A stretch of 64,000 nt of DNA from Vreelandella andesensis (GTDB taxonomy: Bacteria; Pseudomonadota; Gammaproteobacteria; Pseudomonadales; Halomonadaceae). The notes under the pieces are model-generated. The model saw only the letters and a list, made by a program, of their open reading frames with translations. It did not search any database and was not told the DNA's origin. The position numbers and the translations under genes were made by a program. Positions 16,796-26,808 of the stretch are shown here, piece by piece (position 1 is the stretch's first letter; each line of letters opens with the position of its first letter). The stretch spans positions 124,001 through 188,000 of the forward strand of contig NZ_RZHG01000027.1 of the NCBI RefSeq assembly GCF_003989795.1. Reading direction: 5' to 3'.

Positions 16796-18515
16796 GAAAC
16801 ACCATAGGTGTTATAACCAATACCGCAGCCGAGTAAGTGATACTGACAGGTAAGCCGATCTTGAAAAAATCAGTAATCTTGTAGCGCCCTGGTGAATACA
16901 CCATCAGGTGCGTTTGATAGCCAAAGGGAATTAAAAAGCAGGCGCTGGCACCGTAGGCAACCGCCATCACAAATGGCATAGGGTCAACACCAAAGGCTTG
17001 GGCGGTGCTCCAGGCAATCGGAAAAGCTAGCGCGGCAGCGGCGTTATTGGTGACTGTTTCGGTGAGCAGTAGTGTTAGTAAGTAGCAGCCAATAAAGGCA
17101 GCGTAAACGCCATAACCGCTAAACATCCACTGCATTCCCTCTGCTAACACAGCAGCAGCTCCAGAGTTTTCCATTGCTTGAGCTATGCCAAGGGCAGAGC
17201 CAATGATTAGCCAAAGCTCAAACGGAAAGCGCCTGCGTAATTCTGCCAAACTAATCACTTTTAATAGCAGTAGGCCGCCTAATAACAGCAGTAACCCATG
17301 GAACAGCGGCAGCAAGTTAGCAGTCGCCAGTGCAATAACGCTGGCAAACCCACCTAGCGTCATAACACTTTCATTTTTCGTAAGCTGAGGACGTTTGAAG
17401 CTGCCGCTGAGTAGATGGAAGTTGCGGTCTATGTTTCGGTGTTGGCGAAAGTCTGCACTTACGGCTAAGAGCAAACAGTCACCCACTCGCAGGGGGATTT
17501 TTCCAAGCTGGCCTTCTAGGCGTTTACCACCACGGCGTATACCGACCACGCCAGCGCTAAACATACTTCGGAAATCTACGTCTTGTAGTGTTTTGTCGGA
17601 GAGCTCTGACTCGTGAGAAATGACCACTTCTACTAAGTTGGTGGCGAGTAAATTATCAGCTTGGTGGCCAAATAAATTGAGTCCTGGGAAGCGCTGCAGC
17701 GCCTGAACCTTGCTTACTTCTCCTGTAAATACCAGCGTATCGGCGGCTTGAAGCCGTTCATCTGGCGCGACGGGGCTGATTAGACGTCCTTGGCGTTCAA
17801 TTTCTAATAGATAAAGCCCATTTAAGCTTCTAAGGCCGTTTTCCTCAATGCTTACACCAATCATCGGTGAGTCGGCTTCTACATCGGCGGCAAGAAAGTA
17901 GGAGAGTTTCTCGTCTGTGTCTTCCAGGCGGTGGTGAGGCAGAGCGTTCGCGCGCCACAACAATACGCATAGTGTAATCAATGCAACGGGTATCCCCACT
18001 AGGCTGAATTGGAACACGCCAAGTTCACTACCACTGGCGCTGAGATTAAATGAGTTCACTACTAGGTTGGTGGATGTGCCTACCAGCGTGGTGATTCCTC
18101 CTAAAATCGAGGCGTAGGAAAGCGGAATTAATAGCCGTGATGGCGCAATGCGCTGTTGACGTGAAATAGCCCCTAAAAAAGCCGCAACGACCGCTGTGTT
18201 ATTTAAGAAGGCAGAAAGCACCGCAGTACTGCCCATTAGCCGGGCCGTGGCTAAACGGGGATGACCTTTAAGTAAGTGGCGGGAAAGCCAGTCCAGTAAA
18301 GGCGAGCGTTCTAGCGCGAGCGATACCATTAGCAGCAAAAGTAATGTCGCGAGTGCAGGATTCGTGTATTGCATCAGCAGCGTACTGGTATCCACAAATC
18401 CAAAAAGCAAAAACAAGCCTGCAAGTGTTACAAAGGCAATCGCAGGTTTAACTTTTCCGCTGATTAACAGTAACAGTAATACAGCAATTGAAAATAAAAC
18501 GGCCCAAGGGGTCAT
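16788..18515 (-). CDS. SLC13-family permease with two RCK_C domains (probable sulfate transporter)
   Basis: A 575-residue inner-membrane protein. Hydrophobic segments at about 1-190 and 385-575 flank a soluble middle (about 200-370) made of two TrkA-C/RCK_C-type regulatory domains (QAADTLVFTGEVSKVQAL; LRVGDCLLLAVSADF). This layout is typical of bacterial SLC13/DASS-related permeases, several of which carry sulfate. LNNTAVVAAFLGAI in the N-terminal half and TVTNNAAAALAFPIA in the C-terminal half match the paired Asn/Thr substrate motifs of the family. The start ATG has AGGA about six bases upstream. It is transcribed divergently from the gene at 18655, which is followed by cysD, cysNC and cysQ, so sulfate is the likely substrate. 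Specificity is inference. Confidence 0.8.
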   Translation of the reverse strand: MTPWAVLFSIAVLLLLLISGKVKPAIAFVTLAGLFLLFGFVDTSTLLMQYTNPALATLLLLLMVSLALERSPLLDWLSRHLLKGHPRLATARLMGSTAVLSAFLNNTAVVAAFLGAISRQQRIAPSRLLIPLSYASILGGITTLVGTSTNLVVNSFNLSASGSELGVFQFSLVGIPVALITLCVLLWRANALPHHRLEDTDEKLSYFLAADVEADSPMIGVSIEENGLRSLNGLYLLEIERQGRLISPVAPDERLQAADTLVFTGEVSKVQALQRFPGLNLFGHQADNLLATNLVEVVISHESELSDKTLQDVDFRSMFSAGVVGIRRGGKRLEGQLGKIPLRVGDCLLLAVSADFRQHRNIDRNFHLLSGSFKRPQLTKNESVMTLGGFASVIALATANLLPLFHGLLLLLGGLLLLKVISLAELRRRFPFELWLIIGSALGIAQAMENSGAAAVLAEGMQWMFSGYGVYAAFIGCYLLTLLLTETVTNNAAAALAFPIAWSTAQAFGVDPMPFVMAVAYGASACFLIPFGYQTHLMVYSPGRYKITDFFKIGLPVSITYSAAVLVITPMVFPF

Positions 18516-18654
18516 GTGAATCCTTATAAAACATAAATTATGTTAGAAACTTGCTGGATTCTACGCGGGCTTTTATGATGGTGTCTAATAATTGCCAACG
18601 ATAGCATTATGTTATGTTTTTTAACTATTTATAATCAAAGGTTTATGCTCAAAA

Positions 18655-19437
18655 TTGGCCACTAAACATTTATCGCCTGAAGTGCTGAATGAGCGCCGTA
18701 AACAGGCCGTTAGGCTTCGTTTGGATGGCTATACCGTTGCAGTAGCAAGCCAACAAACTGGGCTTTCCGCGCCCACTGTTTCAGCCGCTTGGAAAGCCTT
18801 TCGCGAGGGTGGATGGGCGGCGGTGCCGGTAAAGCCGCGTGGGCGGCTAAAAGGTCAGGCAAATGTACTCAGTGCGGACATTCAAGCTTTACTTTGGCAG
18901 ATGCTTTATCAGGAGCCACAAGACAACCTATTACACACAATGCCAGGTTGGGGCAGTGCAGATTTAGCTGAGTGGCTTAATACATATCATGCTGTCGAAC
19001 TTTCTCAGCGTGCCATTGAGCACTGGTGGGAGGCGGAAGGGCTGAAACATGAACCTTGGAGGCTCAATCACTTCGCAAAACAGCGTTCTCAAGAAGGCCG
19101 TTGGTTTCGGAAGTCGGTATTGCCGCGCTTTGCACAGTTGAAAGATGCAGATCAGCGTTGGCAAGGTGGCGTTCGCCGGGTTGCGCATCCATCCGGTTCG
19201 ATTTACCAGATTTATTTGCATGGCTCCAGGGGGCGCTTATTGATGCGCTGTTTTAAAAAGCCACCTGAAGCCAAAGCCTACGTAGCAGTATTCGAGGCAT
19301 TAGCTTCACTGGGTGCCGCTGCCTTGGTATTTCATGGGGCTTTGTTTTCAGCAAGCCCGGAAGTGACCGCATGGTTAGATCAGCAACCTTCATTTTGGTT
19401 AGTGCCTGTACCTGCTGATTTGGTATTGGACGAGTAG
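18655..19437 (+). CDS. Degenerate IS630-transposase-like DNA-binding protein
   Basis: A 260-residue protein with an N-terminal helix-turn-helix (RRKQAVRLRLDGYTVAVASQ, then TGLSAPTVSAAW), a winged-helix segment like those of IS630-type transposases (PGWGSADLAEWLN; ELSQRAIEHWWEAEGL), and a C-terminal part that follows the transposase fold. The expected catalytic aspartates are not seen: the usual LVLDGAGWH-like segment reads LVFHGALFSAS, and the C-terminus ends after PVPADLVLDE, before the final acidic motif. No flanking inverted repeats were noticed. It starts at TTG 18655 with a weak upstream AAAGG; the start is uncertain. Lying divergent from the permease and just upstream of cysD, it may be a domesticated regulator, or merely a decayed transposase. 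Confidence 0.55.
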   Translation: MATKHLSPEVLNERRKQAVRLRLDGYTVAVASQQTGLSAPTVSAAWKAFREGGWAAVPVKPRGRLKGQANVLSADIQALLWQMLYQEPQDNLLHTMPGWGSADLAEWLNTYHAVELSQRAIEHWWEAEGLKHEPWRLNHFAKQRSQEGRWFRKSVLPRFAQLKDADQRWQGGVRRVAHPSGSIYQIYLHGSRGRLLMRCFKKPPEAKAYVAVFEALASLGAAALVFHGALFSASPEVTAWLDQQPSFWLVPVPADLVLDE

Positions 19438-19550
19438 TTAAACCAGATATGCAGATTTTGATATTTGATCTTTTTGGTACTCAGGGTTTTTAAGCTGGTG
19501 TCGCAATCGGCCACTTAAGAACAAATTTACACACAACATTGAGAAAGATG

Positions 19551-20453
19551 ATGACATCACTCACCCATCTGCAGCGCCTGGAAGCAGAAAGCATCCAGAT
19601 TATGCGCGAAGTGGTCGCCGAGGCTGAAAACCCGGTAATGCTGTATTCCGTCGGTAAAGACTCTGCGGTCATGCTGCACCTAGCGCGCAAGGCGTTTGCG
19701 CCCGGACCACCGCCGTTTCCATTATTGCATGTGGATACGCGCTGGAAGTTTCGCGCTATGTACGAATTCCGCGACAAAATGGCAGAAGATATCGGCATGG
19801 ATCTTCTGGTGCACATCAACCCCGAAGGTGTTGAGAAAGATATCAACCCGTTTACTCACGGTTCGGCAATTCATACCGATGTAATGAAAACCGAAGGCCT
19901 GAAGCAAGCGCTTGATAAGTATGGCTTCGATGCTGCCTTCGGTGGTGCCCGTCGTGATGAAGAGAAATCGCGCGCGAAAGAGCGCATCTTCTCTTTCCGT
20001 TCTGCTCAGCATCGTTGGGATCCTAAAAACCAACGTCCTGAACTGTGGAAGCTGTATAACACGCGCAAGAACCCTAAAGAGTCGATTCGGGTTTTCCCGA
20101 TTTCCAACTGGACGGAGTTGGATATCTGGCAATACATCCACCTGCAAAATATCCCTATTGTGCCGCTTTATTACTCTGCAGAACGCCCCGTGGTTGAGCG
20201 CGATGGCGCGCTGATCATGGTGGACGACGAGCGTATGCCGCTTGAGCCGGGTGAAGTGCCAATGATGCGTAAGGTGCGTTTCCGTACGCTGGGTTGCTAC
20301 CCGTTAACCGGTGCGGTGGAATCTGAAGCCGATACGCTTCCTGCCATCATTCAAGAGATGCTTCTGACCAAGACGTCAGAGCGTCAAGGCCGCGTGATCG
20401 ATCACGATAGTGCCGCCTCCATGGAGAAGAAAAAGCAAGAGGGCTACTTCTAA
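19551..20453 (+). CDS. cysD: Sulfate adenylyltransferase subunit 2
   Basis: A 300-residue CysD/NodP. With CysN it forms adenosine 5'-phosphosulfate (APS) from sulfate and ATP, driven by GTP hydrolysis on CysN. The PP-loop motif is [11 protein letters not shown], followed by LHVDTRWKF and [16 protein letters not shown]. In-frame TTG and ATG codons lie at 19539 and 19548, but the ATG at 19551 gives [15 protein letters not shown], which aligns with the normal CysD N-terminus. Its stop overlaps the cysN start by one base (TAATG), implying translational coupling. The position inside a glycan locus resembles rhizobial nodPQ, where PAPS serves a sulfotransferase. Confidence 0.95.
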   Translation: MTSLTHLQRLEAESIQIMREVVAEAENPVMLYSVGKDSAVMLHLARKAFAPGPPPFPLLHVDTRWKFRAMYEFRDKMAEDIGMDLLVHINPEGVEKDINPFTHGSAIHTDVMKTEGLKQALDKYGFDAAFGGARRDEEKSRAKERIFSFRSAQHRWDPKNQRPELWKLYNTRKNPKESIRVFPISNWTELDIWQYIHLQNIPIVPLYYSAERPVVERDGALIMVDDERMPLEPGEVPMMRKVRFRTLGCYPLTGAVESEADTLPAIIQEMLLTKTSERQGRVIDHDSAASMEKKKQEGYF

Positions 20454-22357
20454 TGTCGCATTCATCTGAACTTATTGCCGAAGACATCGAAGGCTACCTG
20501 AAAGCCCACGAACACAAAGGCCTTCTGCGTTTTATTACCTGCGGCAGTGTTGATGACGGTAAAAGTACCCTGATTGGCCGTTTGCTGTTCGAGTCCAAGC
20601 TGTTATTTGAAGATCAGCTGGCTGCTATTGAAGCTGACTCTAAAAAGTACGGCACTCAGGGCGGCGAAATGGACTTTGCCCTGTTAGTTGATGGTTTGGC
20701 AGCAGAGCGCGAACAAGGCATTACCATCGACGTGGCTTATCGCTATTTCTCTACCGAGAAGCGCAAGTTCATCGTTGCTGACACGCCTGGGCATGAGCAA
20801 TACACCCGTAATATGGTAACCGGTGCTTCTACAGCAGACGCCGCCATTTTGATGGTTGATGCGCGTCACGGAATTTTGACTCAGACACGCCGCCATAGCT
20901 ATTTGATGTCGCTGATTGGGATGCGGCATGTCGTCGTTGCCATCAATAAAATGGATTTAGTGGATTACTCTAAAGCGCGCTTCGATCAAATCGTTGAAGA
21001 GTACCGCACGTTTGCTAAACAGCTTGGTTTGGAAAACATTACGTTTATCCCTATGTCAGCACTTAAAGGCGATAACGTTATTGAGCCAAGCCCTCAAATG
21101 CCTTGGTATCACGGCACCACGTTGATGGGCTATTTGGAAACCGTTGAGCTGGATGCTGAGCATTTGCAGCGCTCTCCCTTCCGCCTACCGGTGCAGTGGG
21201 TGAATCGTCCTAACTTGGATTTCCGTGGTTTTTCGGGGATGGTGGCCAGCGGGGTTGTTCGCCCAGGTGACCAGATTCGAGTTCAGCCTTCTGGCAAAAT
21301 CAGCACGGTGTCGCGTATCTACACCCTTGATGGTGATTTGGACGAGGCGGTGGCAGGGCAATCGGTAACACTGTTGCTGGAAGATGAAATTGATATCTCC
21401 CGCGGCGATGTGATTTCCGGTGTGGAGCAGCCTGCGCACACGGCTGACCAGTTTGAAACCACATTGGTGTGGATGCATGAAGCGCCACTGCTGCCGGGCC
21501 GCCCTTACTTAATGAAGTTGGGCACGCAAATGGTGTCAGCGACGGTGACCGATATTAAATATCAGGTTAACGTTAATACGCTGGAACACATGGCTGGCAA
21601 GCAGCTCGACTTAAATGGCATTGGTATCTGCACGATTAGCCTTAACCGTGCTGTCGCTTTTGATGCTTATAAAGAGAACCACGATACCGGCGGCTTTATC
21701 CTGATTGACCGTATGACAAATAATACGGTTGGTGCCGGTATGCTGCATTTTGCGCTTCGTCGTAGCCAAAATATTCATATGCAGCATGTGGATATTGATA
21801 AACAGGCGCGTGCGTTGGCGAAAAGCCAGAAGCCAGCGGTGTTATGGTTTACTGGCCTTTCCGGCGCGGGTAAATCAACCATTGCTAACCTAGTTGAGAA
21901 GAAGCTGTTTACCCAAGGCCAGCATACGTACTTGTTGGATGGCGATAACGTTCGTCATGGACTAAACCGTGATTTAGGCTTTACTGATGCTGATCGCGTT
22001 GAAAACGTGCGTCGCGTCGCGGAAACCGCCAAGCTGATGGTGGATGCTGGGTTGATCGTGATGTCGGCGTTTATTTCGCCTTTCCGCAGTGAGCGTCAAT
22101 TGGCGCGAGATTTGTTGGAAGCGGGTGAGTTCATCGAGATTTTCGTCGATGCGCCGCTTGATGTGGTGGAAGCTCGCGATCCTAAAGGTCTTTATAAAAA
22201 GGCACGCCGCGGTGAGCTGAAAAACTTCACAGGCATTGATTCAACGTATGAAGCACCTGAGTCGCCAGATATTCATCTGAAAACATCAGTGATGAGTGCC
22301 GAAGAAGCAGCTGATAGCGTAATTAGCGCATTGCGTGAGCGTGGGCTAATTAGCTGA
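20453..22357 (+). CDS. cysN: Bifunctional sulfate adenylyltransferase subunit 1 / APS kinase (CysN-CysC)
   Basis: A 634-residue CysN-CysC fusion of the NodQ type. Residues about 20-440 are the translation-factor-like GTPase CysN: P-loop [28 protein letters not shown] and NKMD. Residues about 455-634 are APS kinase: P-loop [13 protein letters not shown], the substrate segment [15 protein letters not shown], and [10 protein letters not shown]. The pair of activities takes sulfate to APS and then to PAPS, the universal sulfate donor. It overlaps cysD by one base. No PAPS reductase gene lies in the window, so PAPS made here fits sulfation better than cysteine synthesis, although genes elsewhere may share the pool. 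Confidence 0.95.
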   Translation: MSHSSELIAEDIEGYLKAHEHKGLLRFITCGSVDDGKSTLIGRLLFESKLLFEDQLAAIEADSKKYGTQGGEMDFALLVDGLAAEREQGITIDVAYRYFSTEKRKFIVADTPGHEQYTRNMVTGASTADAAILMVDARHGILTQTRRHSYLMSLIGMRHVVVAINKMDLVDYSKARFDQIVEEYRTFAKQLGLENITFIPMSALKGDNVIEPSPQMPWYHGTTLMGYLETVELDAEHLQRSPFRLPVQWVNRPNLDFRGFSGMVASGVVRPGDQIRVQPSGKISTVSRIYTLDGDLDEAVAGQSVTLLLEDEIDISRGDVISGVEQPAHTADQFETTLVWMHEAPLLPGRPYLMKLGTQMVSATVTDIKYQVNVNTLEHMAGKQLDLNGIGICTISLNRAVAFDAYKENHDTGGFILIDRMTNNTVGAGMLHFALRRSQNIHMQHVDIDKQARALAKSQKPAVLWFTGLSGAGKSTIANLVEKKLFTQGQHTYLLDGDNVRHGLNRDLGFTDADRVENVRRVAETAKLMVDAGLIVMSAFISPFRSERQLARDLLEAGEFIEIFVDAPLDVVEARDPKGLYKKARRGELKNFTGIDSTYEAPESPDIHLKTSVMSAEEAADSVISALRERGLIS

Positions 22358-22369
22358 TCACTCATAACC

Positions 22370-22423
22370 ATGCATGTTAAACGCAAAATGTATGTTAAAT
22401 GCGTAATGCATGTTGAATGAGTA
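22370..22423. repeat. Three tandem 18-bp imperfect repeats
   Basis: Three adjacent 18-bp units (22370-22387, 22388-22405, 22406-22423) share the core ATGYATGTTRAAYG. They lie just after the cysNC stop and before the hairpin upstream of cysQ. They could be a protein-binding array or a slippage-derived tandem duplication; nothing in the sequence decides between these. Confidence 0.7.
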
Positions 22424-22439
22424 ATTAAAGTATCGATAA

Positions 22440-22470
22440 GCCATCAAGCAGCCAGCGGCTGTTTGGTGGC
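22440..22470 (+). promoter_or_regulatory. Long hairpin upstream of cysQ
   Basis: Arms at 22440-22453 and 22457-22470 form a 14-pair stem, including two G-U pairs, with a three-base AGC loop. No U-run follows, and the cysQ ribosome site (GAGGGA) lies a few bases downstream. It may be a weak terminator after cysNC, an mRNA-stability element, or a processing site between cysNC and cysQ. Confidence 0.5.
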
Positions 22471-22492
22471 TTAATCACGAGGGAATGACAGT

Positions 22493-23263
22493 ATGATTGA
22501 TCAAGCGTTATTGGATTCTGTCGAGCGTATTGCTCGTGAAGCGGGCGATGCCATCATGGCGGTTTATGCGCGCGAATTCAGTGTAGAAGAAAAAGAAGAT
22601 AAAAGCCCTCTGACTGAAGCCGATAAAGCTGCCCACGACATTATTATGCGCGGCCTTCAGGGGCTTTCTTTACAGTTGCCTATACTCTCTGAAGAAGACA
22701 TCGATGGTTTTGCCGGAGCAGACAGCGATGGCCGCTATTGGCTGGTAGACCCACTGGATGGCACTAAAGAGTTTATCAAGCGTAATGGCGAATTCACCGT
22801 GAATATCGCGCTGATTGAACACGGTAAACCGATCTTGGGCGTTGTTACTGCGCCTGCGCTTGAAACTGCTTATGTTGCCGCTGAAGGGTTAGGCGCATTT
22901 AAGGTGGAAGCGGATGGTCAGCGTCATGTCATACATGTTGCGGGTCAGCCGGATGCTAACGCTGCTTGGCGTGTGGTAGGTAGCCGCTCGCACCCTAGCC
23001 CTGATCTTGCCGCGTGGCTTGAAACGCTAGGTGAACACGAAATGTTACCCATGGGTAGCTCTCTTAAACTATGTTTAATTGCAGAAGGCAAAGCGGATGT
23101 TTACCCTCGTTTAGGGCCAACTTGCCTTTGGGATACCGGTGCTGCCCATGCGGTTGTGCTTCAAGCCGGTGGCCGGGTTGAAACGCTAGTGGGTCAGCCG
23201 CTTAACTATGCTAATCCTAGTGAGAAGCTCAACCCGTATTTTGTTGTTTGGGGACAAGCGTGA
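22493..23263 (+). CDS. cysQ: 3'(2'),5'-bisphosphate nucleotidase
   Basis: A 256-residue CysQ of the inositol-monophosphatase fold. Motifs are KSPLTEADKAAH, LSEEDID, the metal-binding WLVDPLDGTKEF, and WDTGAAHAVV near the C-terminus. It removes the 3'-phosphate of PAP (and can act on PAPS), clearing the inhibitory by-product of sulfotransferases. The start has GAGGGA about ten bases upstream. It follows cysNC after 135 bases holding tandem repeats and a hairpin. A CysQ beside PAPS synthesis and several sulfotransferase-like genes supports a sulfation function for the block. Confidence 0.93.
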   Translation: MIDQALLDSVERIAREAGDAIMAVYAREFSVEEKEDKSPLTEADKAAHDIIMRGLQGLSLQLPILSEEDIDGFAGADSDGRYWLVDPLDGTKEFIKRNGEFTVNIALIEHGKPILGVVTAPALETAYVAAEGLGAFKVEADGQRHVIHVAGQPDANAAWRVVGSRSHPSPDLAAWLETLGEHEMLPMGSSLKLCLIAEGKADVYPRLGPTCLWDTGAAHAVVLQAGGRVETLVGQPLNYANPSEKLNPYFVVWGQA

Positions 23264-23481
23264 AGACCGCGCTTTGAAGGTTCACCCAGAGGGAGTGTAA
23301 GATATTCCCTTGAAGAGGCCGTTCATTGGATACTTTCTTCTTACAGCTTTTTTGTGGTTGATTTCGTGGATAGCCCATTGCAAATAGTCTCTTGCTAATT
23401 GTTTTGCAAGCATTTTCATAATGGCCTGCTGTTTATGAAAAAAAGCCATCGTCGTTTTGAGTCTTTGTTAAAGGATTGAGT

Positions 23482-25329
23482 ATGTGCGGAATCGTCGGCG
23501 CCGTTGGCGCAATGGAATGTACCCCGTTTTTGCTTTCAGGCTTGAAGGTGCTTGAATACCGCGGCTATGATTCCGCAGGATTAGCAGTGCTGAATGCGTC
23601 TGGTGAGCTGATCCGTGCTCGCGCCAAGGGCCGAGTCTCGGAGCTGGAAGCCCGGGTTGCTGAGAAAGGGGTCGAGGGGAAAGTGGGCATTGCTCATACC
23701 CGTTGGGCGACCCATGGTGTTCCTGCTGAGCGTAACGCTCACCCGCATATTTCGAGTGGGTTGGCGGTGGTTCACAACGGCATCATTGAAAACTACGAAG
23801 CCCTGCGCGAGCAGCTTCAGGGGTTGGGGTACGAGTTCACTTCCGATACCGACACTGAAACCATTGCTCACTTGATTCAAGCCTGCTTCAAAGGCGAGAT
23901 TGGCGAGCCAGCGGAAAACCTTTTTTCTGCGGTGCGTTGCGCCGTGGCGCATTTGCATGGTGCTTTCGCTCTGGCGGTGGTTAGCGAAGATGAGCCAGAT
24001 TGCTTAGTGGTGGCCCGTGAGGGGTCACCCTTGATGTTGGGTATTGCTGATAATGGCCACTATGCCGCGTCAGATGCCTCGGCACTACTATCTGTTACTC
24101 AACAGATGATGTATCTGGAAAATGGTGACGTGGCACGCTTGACCAGTGATTCGATCACCTTGGTAGATGCCCTTGGCCAACCCGCTCAGCGTGACGTGAT
24201 TACCTCTAGCCTTTCTGCGAATTCGGTAGAGCTGGGTGAGTTTAATCACTACATGCAGAAAGAGATGTTTGAGCAGCCCCAGGCATTAGGTAACACGCTT
24301 GAAATGCTGAGCGGCGCAGGTCAGCTGCAGCCGGGTATTTTTGGTGCAGAAGCGCACGCTGTTTTTGAACAGGTGGATTCTGTTCTGATTCTGGCATGTG
24401 GTACGTCCAGCTATGCGGGTATGACCGCGAAGTACTGGATGGAGCAAGTGGCGGGTATTTCGTGCAATGTTGAGATTGCCAGTGAATATCGTTATCGCCA
24501 AAGCGTGGCGAATCCTAACCAGCTAGTGGTGGTGATCTCACAGTCGGGTGAAACTGCTGACACGCTTGCTGCTTTACAGCACGCGAAGTCAATGGGCCAC
24601 ACCCATACGCTTGCGATTTGTAACGTACCTGAATCTGCCATTGTGCGTGAAACGCTGCTGCGCTTTATTACTCGCGCTGGCCCGGAAATTGGTGTTGCGT
24701 CCACGAAAGCTTTCACTACTCAGCTTGGCGCGCTGTTTTTGCTGACGCTTTTATTGGCCAAAGCGAAACATCGTTTAAGTGAAGTAGATGAAAAAGCTTA
24801 CCTGGATGAACTGCGCCACTTGCCCATTGCGGTTGAAAAGGTGCTGGCATTAGAGCCCAGCATTAAGGCGTGGGCGAAGCATTTTGCCAATAAGCATCAT
24901 GCGCTGTTCTTGGGTCGTGGCCGCCACTTCCCGATTGCACTGGAAGGTGCGCTGAAACTAAAAGAAATTTCTTATATTCATGCCGAAGCTTACCCAGCAG
25001 GGGAGTTGAAGCACGGCCCGCTAGCCCTGGTCGATGCGGAAATGCCGGTAGTGGTAGTAGCCCCCAATGACGAGCTGTTAGAAAAGCTAAAAGCCAACAT
25101 GCAGGAAGTGAGCGCTCGTGGCGGTCAGCTTTATGTGTTTGCTGATGGTGGCAGCGCTGTGAAGCCAAGTGAAGGCGTCAATGTACTCGTGATGCCAGAG
25201 CACTACGGGTTGCTTTCACCCGTGCTACATGTGGTAGCCCTTCAGTTGCTGTCCTATCACGTAGCGCTGGTCAAAGGTACCGACGTAGACAAACCCCGTA
25301 ACTTGGCGAAAAGCGTCACGGTGGAGTAA
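23482..25329 (+). CDS. glmS: Glutamine--fructose-6-phosphate aminotransferase (isomerizing)
   Basis: A 615-residue GlmS, the normal family length. It converts fructose-6-phosphate and glutamine to glucosamine-6-phosphate, the first step to UDP-GlcNAc. The frame opens at a TTG at 23476, but the ATG at 23482 is right because the catalytic cysteine must be residue 2 (MCGIVGAVG); AAAGGA lies about seven bases upstream. The glutaminase domain (about 1-240: [16 protein letters not shown]) is followed by two SIS domains ([17 protein letters not shown]; the C-terminal HGPLALV) and ends KSVTVE. A CATAAT hexamer at 23417 with TTGCTA at 23392 is a weak promoter candidate with a long 19-base spacing. It is probably a second, dedicated glmS; this cannot be confirmed here. 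Confidence 0.95.
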   Translation: MCGIVGAVGAMECTPFLLSGLKVLEYRGYDSAGLAVLNASGELIRARAKGRVSELEARVAEKGVEGKVGIAHTRWATHGVPAERNAHPHISSGLAVVHNGIIENYEALREQLQGLGYEFTSDTDTETIAHLIQACFKGEIGEPAENLFSAVRCAVAHLHGAFALAVVSEDEPDCLVVAREGSPLMLGIADNGHYAASDASALLSVTQQMMYLENGDVARLTSDSITLVDALGQPAQRDVITSSLSANSVELGEFNHYMQKEMFEQPQALGNTLEMLSGAGQLQPGIFGAEAHAVFEQVDSVLILACGTSSYAGMTAKYWMEQVAGISCNVEIASEYRYRQSVANPNQLVVVISQSGETADTLAALQHAKSMGHTHTLAICNVPESAIVRETLLRFITRAGPEIGVASTKAFTTQLGALFLLTLLLAKAKHRLSEVDEKAYLDELRHLPIAVEKVLALEPSIKAWAKHFANKHHALFLGRGRHFPIALEGALKLKEISYIHAEAYPAGELKHGPLALVDAEMPVVVVAPNDELLEKLKANMQEVSARGGQLYVFADGGSAVKPSEGVNVLVMPEHYGLLSPVLHVVALQLLSYHVALVKGTDVDKPRNLAKSVTVE

Positions 25330-25330
25330 A

Positions 25331-25346
25331 ACCATTCACTCCTCAC
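25331..25346. repeat. CTCAC-rich dispersed repeat, intergenic copy
   Basis: The 16-base stretch ACCATTCACTCCTCAC between glmS and glmM is repeated exactly at 28810-28825, inside the glycosyltransferase gene at 28004. A further TACTCCTCAC follows at about 25351. It is a small simple-sequence repeat family of unknown role. Confidence 0.7.
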
Positions 25347-25375
25347 TATCTACTCCTCACAATCCAGGTTTTAAC

Positions 25376-26719
25376 ATGCGACAGTATTTTGGTACCGATG
25401 GCGTACGTGGACGTGTTGGCGAATTCCCCATGACCCCAGACTTTGCGATGAAATTAGGCTGGGCGGCAGGCAAAGTGCTGGGGGCTGAAGGTATTAAAGA
25501 AGTGTTGATCGGTAAAGATACCCGCGCCAGCGGTTATATGTTGGAGTCTGCGCTGGAGGCGGGCTTTTCAGCGGCGGGTGTTAATGTGGCGTTGGTAGGG
25601 CCACTGCCAACACCCGGGGTGGCTTATCTCACTTCTACCTTCCGTGCGGATGCTGGGGTGGTCATCAGCGCCTCACACAATCCCTTTGACGACAACGGTA
25701 TCAAGATTTTTGGCCAAGGTGGCTACAAGCTGACCGATGTTCAAGAACAGGAAATTGAGAATAAACTGCATATTGCGTTGGAAGGCGGTATGGAGTGCGT
25801 AAGTTCAGAAGCATTAGGCAAAGCACGCCGTGTAGAAGATGCCGCCGGACGTTACATCGAATACTGTAAAGCCGTACTGCCCAGCACATTAAGCTTGAGC
25901 GGGCTGAAAATTGTGGTAGATAGCGCCAATGGCGCGGGCTACAGAGTGGCGCCCGCTGTTTACCGAGAGTTGGGTGCTGAGGTTGTTAGCATCCATGACC
26001 AGCCTAGCGGGGTCAACATTAATGCGAACTGCGGTGCGACCTCCATGCGTAGCCTATGCACAGCAGTGCTAGAGCACGAAGCCGACCTTGGGATTGCGCT
26101 GGATGGCGATGCCGACCGTCTTATGATGGTTGACCACACGGGGGCTGTAGTCGATGGTGATGAGCTGCTGTTTTTGCTGGCGAAAGATGCCAAAGCGGCG
26201 GGCTATACGGGAGGCATTGTTGGCACCCAGATGAGCAACTTGGGGCTTGAACAGGCATTGACTGCCATTGACGTGCCTTTTGTACGTGCCAAGGTAGGCG
26301 ACCGCTACGTGATGGAGCAGTTAAAAAGTACGGGGTGGCGCTTAGGCGGAGAAGGCTCCGGTCACTTGCTGACCCTGGACCATGCCTCTACCGGTGATGC
26401 GGTGATTGCATCGCTTCGTGTGTTAACGTCATTGCTGAACCAGGGCACCACGCTTTATATGGCTAAGCAGGGCATGAATAAGCTCCCGCAGGTGCTGGTC
26501 AATGTGCGCTTCAAAGCCGGTAAAAATGAAGACCCGCTCGACAGTGAGACGGTTCAGCAAGCGGTCACTGAAGCAGAAGATAAGCTCGCTACTAATGGGC
26601 GAGTGCTGCTTCGCAAATCCGGCACCGAGCCATTGATTCGTGTGATGGTGGAAGCCAGCGACGCTCAGCTTGCTAAATGGTGTGCTCAGCACATTGCTGA
26701 TGCGCTACCCTCTCTCTAA
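25376..26719 (+). CDS. glmM: Phosphoglucosamine mutase
   Basis: A 447-residue GlmM that interconverts glucosamine-6-phosphate and glucosamine-1-phosphate. It begins with [11 protein letters not shown]. The phosphoserine loop is [14 protein letters not shown] (Ser100), the metal loop is [12 protein letters not shown], and the phosphate-binding loop [12 protein letters not shown] lies near the C-terminus. It is 46 bases downstream of glmS and on the same strand, so the two probably form an operon feeding hexosamine for the polysaccharide. glmU is not in the window. Confidence 0.95.
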   Translation: MRQYFGTDGVRGRVGEFPMTPDFAMKLGWAAGKVLGAEGIKEVLIGKDTRASGYMLESALEAGFSAAGVNVALVGPLPTPGVAYLTSTFRADAGVVISASHNPFDDNGIKIFGQGGYKLTDVQEQEIENKLHIALEGGMECVSSEALGKARRVEDAAGRYIEYCKAVLPSTLSLSGLKIVVDSANGAGYRVAPAVYRELGAEVVSIHDQPSGVNINANCGATSMRSLCTAVLEHEADLGIALDGDADRLMMVDHTGAVVDGDELLFLLAKDAKAAGYTGGIVGTQMSNLGLEQALTAIDVPFVRAKVGDRYVMEQLKSTGWRLGGEGSGHLLTLDHASTGDAVIASLRVLTSLLNQGTTLYMAKQGMNKLPQVLVNVRFKAGKNEDPLDSETVQQAVTEAEDKLATNGRVLLRKSGTEPLIRVMVEASDAQLAKWCAQHIADALPSL

Positions 26720-26762
26720 TCTGTTGGCTTTGCAGATGATCGTTGTTAATTAATAAGTTGCT

Positions 26763-26790
26763 ATCACATGCATTTGTTTATGCATGTGAT
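26763..26790. promoter_or_regulatory. Perfect 11-bp inverted repeat upstream of ugd
   Basis: ATCACATGCAT (26763-26773) and ATGCATGTGAT (26780-26790) are perfect inverted repeats around a TTGTTT loop. They end about 18 bases before the ugd start, just upstream of its ribosome site. No U-run follows, so it looks more like an operator or a 5'-leader hairpin than a terminator. The ATGCATG core also occurs in the 18-bp repeats at 22370-22423. Confidence 0.6.
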
Positions 26791-26808
26791 GACTTTAGGT
26801 GAGGATGG

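Noticed and set aside
18655..19437. Active IS630 insertion sequence
   Set aside because: Catalytic acidic residues expected for the transposase are missing and no terminal inverted repeats or target duplication were noticed.
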